DNA of 47,242 nucleotides. Origin: Sphingomonas sp. ERG5 (GTDB lineage Bacteria > Pseudomonadota > Alphaproteobacteria > Sphingomonadales > Sphingomonadaceae). The DNA lies in contig NZ_JSXI01000065.1 of the NCBI RefSeq assembly GCF_000803065.1, positions 1 to 47,242 on the forward strand. The letters run 5' to 3'. The translations under genes and the position numbers were made by a program. The notes beneath the pieces were generated by a model, which saw only the letters and a list, made by a program, of their open reading frames with translations, ran no database searches and was not told where the DNA came from. This document shows positions 42,378 through 47,242 of the stretch, one piece after another. How positions within the stretch are numbered: position 1 is the first letter of the stretch; each line of letters opens with the position of its first letter.

Positions 42378-42487
42378 GCCGATCAGATACCGGGTTCGGG
42401 GTGCCGCGTCACGGGGATGGCGGCGACGGTTGTTTTGGACGCAGAAAGCGGGATGACCGCAGCGCGATCCCGTGCTTGAAGCAAGTC

Positions 42488-43174
42488 ATGACAACAGCAT
42501 TCCATCCGCTCGACCGCCCGGTGTGGCACAGCCTGACCAGCCGCCAGGCGCATCTCGCTTTGGGCGATGCGCGAGCGTGGCGCTTCATGCCCGAGGTCAA
42601 TCTGTTCGGCGCGGCGGCCGAGGACAGGCCGGAAAACCTCGCCGCGCTCGCGGCGCTGCTGCCGGCGGACGGGACGCTCGGCCTGGTCGAAGCGAACGAG
42701 GTCGCGCTGCCGCCCGGCGCGGTGGTGCGGTCGCGCGCGATCATTAACCAGATGGTGCTGACCAGCCTGTCCAAAGCCGGTGCGCCGGTCGAGTTCGTGC
42801 CGCTGAGCGATGCCGACGCGCCCGAGATGCTCGCGCTGGCGACGCTGACCGCGCCCGGGCCATTCTTTGCGCAGACCAACCGGCTGGGCGATTTCATTGG
42901 CGTGAAACAGGACGGCAAGCTGATCGCGATGGCCGGCGAGCGCATGAAGCCGACCGGCTTTACCGAGGTCAGCGCGGTGTGCACCCATCCCGACCATCGC
43001 GGACAGGGTTATGCCCGCGCGCTGATGCAGGTGGTGATCGAGCGCATCCTCGCACGGGGCGATGCGGCGTTCCTGCATGTCTATCCGGGCAACACCGGTG
43101 CGATCGGCCTGTACGAGGCGCTGGGTTTCAGGTTGCGACATGCGATGACCTATACGGTGCTGGAACGGGGCTAG
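42488..43174 (+). CDS. GNAT family N-acetyltransferase
   Basis: A 228-residue protein. The N-terminal half (about 100 residues) is a degenerate GNAT-like part. The C-terminal half carries the acetyl-CoA motif VCTHPDHRGQGYARALMQVV (R-G-Q-G-Y-A) and the final GNTGAIGLYEALGF strand-helix. The arrangement is of the FR47-like or Eis-like two-lobed type. The acceptor is unknown. I start at the ATG at 42488; an upstream frame to 42401 is antisense of the promoter region of glnD. Its TAG stop shares CTAG (43171-43174) with the TAG stop of the opposed small membrane gene. Confidence 0.85.
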   Translation: MTTAFHPLDRPVWHSLTSRQAHLALGDARAWRFMPEVNLFGAAAEDRPENLAALAALLPADGTLGLVEANEVALPPGAVVRSRAIINQMVLTSLSKAGAPVEFVPLSDADAPEMLALATLTAPGPFFAQTNRLGDFIGVKQDGKLIAMAGERMKPTGFTEVSAVCTHPDHRGQGYARALMQVVIERILARGDAAFLHVYPGNTGAIGLYEALGFRLRHAMTYTVLERG

Positions 43175-43365
43175 CGACTGGTGGCGATGGGCAGCGTCAC
43201 CGACACCTCATGCGATGGAACCGGGGCGAGCAGGAAGACCGCCGCGCTGATCAGTCCCAACGCCCCCCACGCATATTTGCGCTGACGCAGATCGACCACG
43301 GATCGGGCGATACAATAGATGCCGGCCACGAGCGCCGCGATGGTCCAGATCAGCAGCATGATCAT
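43171..43365 (-). CDS. Small membrane protein coupled to mutS
   Basis: A 64-residue hydrophobic protein with two membrane segments (MIMLLIWTIAALVAGIYCIA and WGALGLISAAVFLLAPVP) and a basic loop (DLRQRKY) between them. The ATG overlaps the mutS stop as ATGA (43362-43365), so it is translationally coupled to mutS. I do not recognise a family. Its stop overlaps that of the convergent GNAT gene (CTAG). Confidence 0.6.
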   Translation of the reverse strand: MIMLLIWTIAALVAGIYCIARSVVDLRQRKYAWGALGLISAAVFLLAPVPSHEVSVTLPIATSR

Positions 43366-45995
43366 TTGGTGTCCCTCGCCAGCGCCTTCAGCTTGTACAA
43401 CACATCCAGCGCTTCGCGCGGAGTGAGGGCGTCGACGTCGATCGTCTCGACCTCCGCGCGGATCGCATCGCCTTCCTCCTCCACGGCTTCGGCGGCCGCG
43501 GCGAACAGCGGCAGATCGTCGAGCCCGGCGGCAAGGCCGCCGGTCTTGGCGCGGCCCGCCTCCAGCTTGGCCAGCACGGCTTTCGCGCGTGCGATCGTTA
43601 CCGGCGGCAGGCCCGCCAGACGCGCGACCGCCAGGCCGTAGCTGCGGTCCGCCGGACCTTCGCTGACTTCGTGCAGCAGCACCAGTTCGCCTTTCCATTC
43701 GCGTGCGCGGACATGGTGAAGCGTCAGCGCGTCGCAGCGTTCGGCGAGGCGGGTCAGTTCGTGATAATGCGTCGCGAACAGGCAGCGGCAGCGATTATCC
43801 TCATGGATCGCCTCGACCACCGCCCAGGCGATGGCGAGGCCGTCATAGGTGCTGGTGCCGCGCCCGACCTCATCGAGGATGACGAAGCTGTGCGGGGTGG
43901 CCTGAGCGAGGATCGCGGCGGTCTCGACCATTTCGACCATGAAGGTCGAGCGGCCGCGCGCGAGATTGTCCGATGCGCCGACGCGGCTGAACAGGCGGTC
44001 GACCAGGCCAAGCCTGGCTGAGGTCGCGGGGACATAGCTGCCGGCCTGGGCCAGCACCGCGATCAGCGCATTCTGGCGCAGGAAAGTCGATTTACCGCCC
44101 ATGTTCGGACCCGTCACCAGCCAGAGGCGCGAGTCCTCCGACAAGCGGCAGTCATTGGCGACGAAGCGCTCGCCGCGCTTGGCCAGCGCATCCTCGACCA
44201 CCGGATGGCGCCCGCCCTCGATCTCGAAACAGGCATGGTCGGCGAGCGTCGGGCGAGTCCAGCCGCCCTCGCTGGCGCGCTCGGCGAGGCCCGATGCGAC
44301 GTCGAAGCGGGCGAGCGCATCGGCGGTCGCGGCGATCGCTTCACGCTTGTCGAGCGCGGCCCGGGTCAGATCCTCAAGATGCGCCGCCTCCGCCGCCAGT
44401 GCGTGCGCGCCGGCTTGGGTGACCTTGAGCGCGACCTCATGCAGTTCGGGCGCGTTGAAGCGCACCGCGCCGGCCATGGTCTGGCGATGCGTGAAGCCGC
44501 TGTCGGGTTTCATCAGCGCATCGGCGACGCGCGCGGGCACTTCGATATGATAGCCGAGCACGCCATTATGGCGGATCTTCAACTGGGCGATGCCGGTGCG
44601 CGCGCGGTAATCGGCCTCCAGCGCGGCGATGGCGCGGCGGCCACCGGCACCGGCGTCACGCAGATCGTCGAGCGCCGCGTCGTAACCGGGCGCGATATAA
44701 CCGCCATCCGACGCGTCGATCGGCGGCGAGGGCACCAGCGCGCGATTGAGCAGATCGATCAGCGCGCCATGACCGCGCAGTTGCGGGGCGAGCGCGGCGA
44801 GCAGGGCGGGGGGCTCGGCAACGCGGTCGAGCCGTTCGCCCAGCCGCCACGCGCCATCGAGACCGTCGCGGAGCTGGCCGAGATCGCGCGGGGAGCCGCG
44901 TCCCGCCGCGAGCCGGCCGATCGCGCGGCCGATATCGGGGAGGCTGCGCAGCGTGGCGCGCAGTTGTTCGCGAAGGCCGCCTTCGTCGCACAGCAAGTGC
45001 ACCAGGTTGAGCCGCGCCTCGATCCCGCTCCGCTCCATCAGCGGCGCACCGATATCGGCGGCGAGCAGCCGCGCGCCGGCCCCGGTGACGGTGCGGTCGA
45101 CCGCGTCGAGCAAGCTCCCCTTGCGCGCGCCGCTCGTGGTCTGAGTCAGCTCGAGGCTTTCGCGCGTCGCGGCGTCGATCGCCATTTGCTGCGCGGCCTG
45201 TCGCAGGCGCGGCGGGCGCAGAAAGGGTAGCGATCCCTTGGCAGTATGGTCGAGATAAGCGATCAGCCCGCCCGCCGCGGCGAGGCCGGCGCGGCTGAAT
45301 TGGCCGAAGCCGTCAAGCGTGGCCACGCCGAACAATTCCTTCAGCCGCACCTCGCCGCGCGCGCTGTCGAACTCGGTTTTGGGGCGCAGCATGGTCGCGG
45401 CTTCGTCGAACGCGGTCGCTTCGGAAGCGATGGTCTCGGCCGGGGCGAGGCGGGCGAGTTCGGCACCGAGGCCCGCCAGATCGGCCTCGATCAGTTCGAA
45501 ACGGCCAGTCGAGACATCGGCGGCGGCGATGGCGACGCCACCCGCCGCTTCGCCGATCGCGACGCACCAATTGGCGGTGCGCGCGTCGAGCAACGCTTCC
45601 TCGGTCAGCGTGCCTGCCGTGACGACGCGGACGATGGCGCGGCCGACCAGGGTCTTGCCGCCGCGCTTCTTGGCTTCCGCCGGGCTTTCGGTCTGTTCGG
45701 CGATGGCGACGCGGTGGCCGGCCTTGATCAACCGCGCGAGATAGCCTTCGGCCGAATGCGCCGGCACGCCGCACATCGGGATGGCGACGCCGTCATGTTC
45801 GCCGCGCGCGGTGAGCGCGATGTCGAGACAGGCGGCGGCGATCTTCGCATCGTCGAAGAACATCTCGAAGAAATCGCCCATGCGGTAGAATAGCAGGCAA
45901 TCCTGCGCATCGGCCTTGAGCGCGAGATATTGCGCCATCATCGGGGTGGGCGCGCTGGTTGGGGTCTGGGCGGAGGTCGAGCGAGCAGAGGCCAT
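43362..45995 (-). CDS. mutS: DNA mismatch repair protein MutS
   Basis: An 877-residue MutS, normal for the family, which recognises base mismatches and small loops and recruits MutL. The mismatch-binding domain has CLLFYRMGDFFEMFFDDA, where the Phe-x-Glu of the binding motif is FFE. The clamp and core follow, then the ATPase: Walker A TGPNMGGKSTFLRQNA, Walker B SFVILDEVGRGTSTYDGLAI. A C-terminal dimerisation tail of about 60 residues is present. I start at the ATG at 45995 (MASARSTS); an in-frame ATG at 46031 is possible. The larger open frame extends to 47153 but there crosses the repeat array and the divergent genes. Confidence 0.97.
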   Translation of the reverse strand: MASARSTSAQTPTSAPTPMMAQYLALKADAQDCLLFYRMGDFFEMFFDDAKIAAACLDIALTARGEHDGVAIPMCGVPAHSAEGYLARLIKAGHRVAIAEQTESPAEAKKRGGKTLVGRAIVRVVTAGTLTEEALLDARTANWCVAIGEAAGGVAIAAADVSTGRFELIEADLAGLGAELARLAPAETIASEATAFDEAATMLRPKTEFDSARGEVRLKELFGVATLDGFGQFSRAGLAAAGGLIAYLDHTAKGSLPFLRPPRLRQAAQQMAIDAATRESLELTQTTSGARKGSLLDAVDRTVTGAGARLLAADIGAPLMERSGIEARLNLVHLLCDEGGLREQLRATLRSLPDIGRAIGRLAAGRGSPRDLGQLRDGLDGAWRLGERLDRVAEPPALLAALAPQLRGHGALIDLLNRALVPSPPIDASDGGYIAPGYDAALDDLRDAGAGGRRAIAALEADYRARTGIAQLKIRHNGVLGYHIEVPARVADALMKPDSGFTHRQTMAGAVRFNAPELHEVALKVTQAGAHALAAEAAHLEDLTRAALDKREAIAATADALARFDVASGLAERASEGGWTRPTLADHACFEIEGGRHPVVEDALAKRGERFVANDCRLSEDSRLWLVTGPNMGGKSTFLRQNALIAVLAQAGSYVPATSARLGLVDRLFSRVGASDNLARGRSTFMVEMVETAAILAQATPHSFVILDEVGRGTSTYDGLAIAWAVVEAIHEDNRCRCLFATHYHELTRLAERCDALTLHHVRAREWKGELVLLHEVSEGPADRSYGLAVARLAGLPPVTIARAKAVLAKLEAGRAKTGGLAAGLDDLPLFAAAAEAVEEEGDAIRAEVETIDVDALTPREALDVLYKLKALARDTK

Positions 45996-46078
45996 GGACA
46001 GGCGGTTAGCGGGAAATTCCCGAATCGTCATGCCGGAGTTGGGGGTACGCGACGGCGCGCGGACCGGTGGCGCCGCAC

Positions 46079-46273
46079 ACCTGTTTTGACCTGTTATCGC
46101 CTGTATTTCGGGATTTATTTTTTCGGACCTGTTCGGGGTGTGAGTCCCGGAGAAACTATCATTGTAAATCAACGGTTTGGGTGGAGTTTCACCTGTTATC
46201 GAATAACAGGTGAAAACAGGTGGCATAACAGGTGGGCTGAACCCCGGAACACGAGCGGGTCGATTCAACAGGT
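46079..46273. repeat. Array of eight ACCTGTT/AACAGGT heptamers
   Basis: The heptamer occurs forward at 46079, 46089, 46127 and 46191, and as its reverse complement at 46205, 46215, 46227 and 46267, with a degenerate GCCTGTA at 46099. The middle pair lies in a perfect 13-bp inverted repeat: TTTCACCTGTTAT (46187-46199), spacer CGA, ATAACAGGTGAAA (46203-46215). It fills the 330-bp region between mutS and the DUF5681 gene. Such density is typical of iterons, centromere-like sites or multi-site operators; which one is unknown. Confidence 0.9.
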
Positions 46274-46325
46274 CGCGATTTGCTGATTGAGAAGCGCTGG
46301 AATGAGCCATGACCGGGGCAGTGAC

Positions 46326-46904
46326 ATGAACGAGTGGATTGTAGAATCGAGAGCGGAAGACGGCGTGACCGACGCGGCAAGGGAGGGCGTACCGATCGTC
46401 GCGGCGCGGGCGACCAAGGGGCGCTTCATCAAGGGCAAATCGGGCAACCCGGCGGGCCGGCCGCGCCTGCGCGGCGCGACGGGGCGCAAGGGCGACCGGT
46501 TGCCCGGATCGGATCTGCCGACGCGCGCGATGATCCTGGAGGAGGCCTATCGGCGAGTCAGTGCGTGCGACGGCAGTATCGTCGGCCGGGAGGAGGCCGA
46601 GATGCCGGCCAACCGTGCGGTGTTTCGCGCCATGACCATGGCGGCGGTCCAGGGCAACAGGCTGGCGCAGCGGCAATGGACCAGCCTCGTGCAACGGGCG
46701 GAGGAAGCGCAGAAACAGGAGCAGGTCGCGCTGTTCCGGGCGCTGGAGCAGGATGGGGTCGAGACGCGCTATTCGCTGCGGCTGGGCGATTATGTGCCGG
46801 TCGGTGACTTTGACGATGAGATACTGGCCGATCTGGACAAGGGGATCTCGATCGTGCGGGCGCTGCGCAATGGCGACGATGGTTCGACGGGCGGTGCGGC
46901 ATGA
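46326..46904 (+). CDS. DUF5681 domain protein
   Basis: A 192-residue protein with the DUF5681 signature GRFIKGKSGNPAGRPRLRGA near the N-terminus, basic and probably DNA-associated. The middle is helical (DLPTRAMILEEAYRRVSACD, NRAVFRAMTMAAVQGNRLAQ), and the C-terminus is acidic. DUF5681 proteins are commonly found next to phage terminase genes and are thought to be small-terminase-like. Starts at 46302 and 46326 are possible; GGGGCAGTGAC precedes 46326. The ATG of the next gene overlaps its stop as ATGA. The repeat array lies directly upstream. Confidence 0.7.
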   Translation: MNEWIVESRAEDGVTDAAREGVPIVAARATKGRFIKGKSGNPAGRPRLRGATGRKGDRLPGSDLPTRAMILEEAYRRVSACDGSIVGREEAEMPANRAVFRAMTMAAVQGNRLAQRQWTSLVQRAEEAQKQEQVALFRALEQDGVETRYSLRLGDYVPVGDFDDEILADLDKGISIVRALRNGDDGSTGGAA

Positions 46905-47197
46905 TCGACGCGTTTTCCCCTGCGGACCGGCACGCATCCGACACTGAAAATCCGGCGGCGGCGACGCTGGCGCGCATCCATGCCAGGGCGGCGATCGGGG
47001 TGCTGGCGCAGACGATGACCAGCAGGGTGGCCAGCGACCATGCGCGCGTCGCAGCGGGGCGCGCGCTGCTCGATCAAGGTTTTGGCCGGCCGGAGCCGGA
47101 TGTCGGCAATCAGGAAAAGGGTGAGAGCTTCGCCGAAATACTGGCGGCCGCACGGCAGCGGGTGATCGACTATAAAGCGCTTTATGGCGATACCTGA
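46901..47197 (+). CDS. Small helical companion of the DUF5681 gene
   Basis: A 98-residue protein, translationally coupled to the DUF5681 gene (ATGA at 46901-46904). It contains ASDHARVAAGRALLDQGFGR followed by PEPDVGNQ, resembling the R-V-x-A-A-x-A-L-L-D-R-G-(Y/W)-G-(R/K)-P motif of small terminase-like and DUF5681-associated proteins. The rest is predicted helical. A large terminase gene would be expected next, but the window ends 45 bp later. Function unknown. Confidence 0.6.
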   Translation: MIDAFSPADRHASDTENPAAATLARIHARAAIGVLAQTMTSRVASDHARVAAGRALLDQGFGRPEPDVGNQEKGESFAEILAAARQRVIDYKALYGDT

Positions 47198-47242
47198 CCC
47201 GGGACGGTTGGGGTGGCGCTGGATGGTGGGGCGGGGCAATGC

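Noticed and set aside
39777..42479. 900-codon open frame on the plus strand
   Set aside because: It is antisense to glnD, whose domains are all recognised. High GC content produces such long shadow frames; the translation is low-complexity and matches no family.
46187..46215. Lux-box-like palindrome
   Set aside because: The half-sites resemble ACCTGT...ACAGGT of lux boxes, but the spacing is one base longer, there are many extra copies and no LuxR/LuxI genes, so a quorum-sensing call is not supported.
45996..47153. N-terminal extension of MutS by about 390 residues
   Set aside because: It crosses the repeat array and runs antisense to the DUF5681 pair; MutS is full length from 45995.
1..47242. 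tRNA, rRNA, CRISPR or insertion sequence
   Set aside because: None seen by eye; no cloverleaf, repeat-spacer array or transposase was recognised. A dedicated tRNA and IS search would settle this.

Overview
The window is a gene-dense, GC-rich chromosomal segment of an alphaproteobacterium, most likely a Sphingomonas or close relative. The protein sequences look sphingomonad (thrS, infC, purC, glnD, mutS, a long TonB-dependent receptor, a DUF6356 protein), and palindromic repeats of a type common in that group occur between genes. I found no rRNA, tRNA, CRISPR array or insertion sequence. Species and all homology statements are by recognition only; no search was run.

Layout. 1-4.1 kb: a remnant of an alpha/beta-hydrolase, a protein with two TonB-C-like repeats, a DUF6356 protein, then a divergent Mpl-like Mur ligase and LD-carboxypeptidase (peptidoglycan recycling) and a small secreted protein. 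4.1-8.8 kb: a MarR regulator coupled to a GT39 glycosyltransferase, divergent from a small pentapeptide-repeat protein across two copies of a palindromic operator, then a GMC alcohol oxidase. 8.8-14.5 kb: LysR divergent from pirin and a haloperoxidase-type hydrolase; a MocR (YczR-type) regulator divergent from its YczE-like membrane protein; an M23-like secreted protein with a tandem 15-bp repeat. 14.5-18.1 kb: a REP-like palindrome, an amidohydrolase coupled to a LysR regulator, an NTF2-like protein and a VOC protein. 18.1-23.1 kb: a long leader, thrS, an opposed membrane glycosyltransferase, and infC with an apparent AUA start. 23.1-32.4 kb: a lipoprotein, purC, a TonB-dependent receptor, an SDR oxidoreductase, an S10 carboxypeptidase, and the GDYXXLXY/DUF2157 pair. 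32.7-38.5 kb: an RND efflux operon (permease, adaptor, outer-membrane channel). 38.7-46 kb: two VOC proteins, glnD, a GNAT acetyltransferase, a small membrane protein and mutS. 46-47.2 kb: a dense array of an 8-fold repeated heptamer, followed by two coupled genes of phage small-terminase flavour (DUF5681 and a companion).

Working together. Several neighbours form regulator/target modules with visible DNA sites: MarR with GT39 and the pentapeptide protein, MocR with YczE, LysR with pirin and hydrolase. Translation is represented by thrS and infC, nitrogen signalling by glnD, mismatch repair by mutS, purine synthesis by purC. The least explained part is the right edge, where the ACCTGTT/AACAGGT array sits directly upstream of the DUF5681 pair. 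Other signals worth checking are the AUA start of infC, a Thr-rich leader ORF before thrS, the duplicated MarR-type operator, and a near-perfect hairpin before the TonB-dependent receptor.
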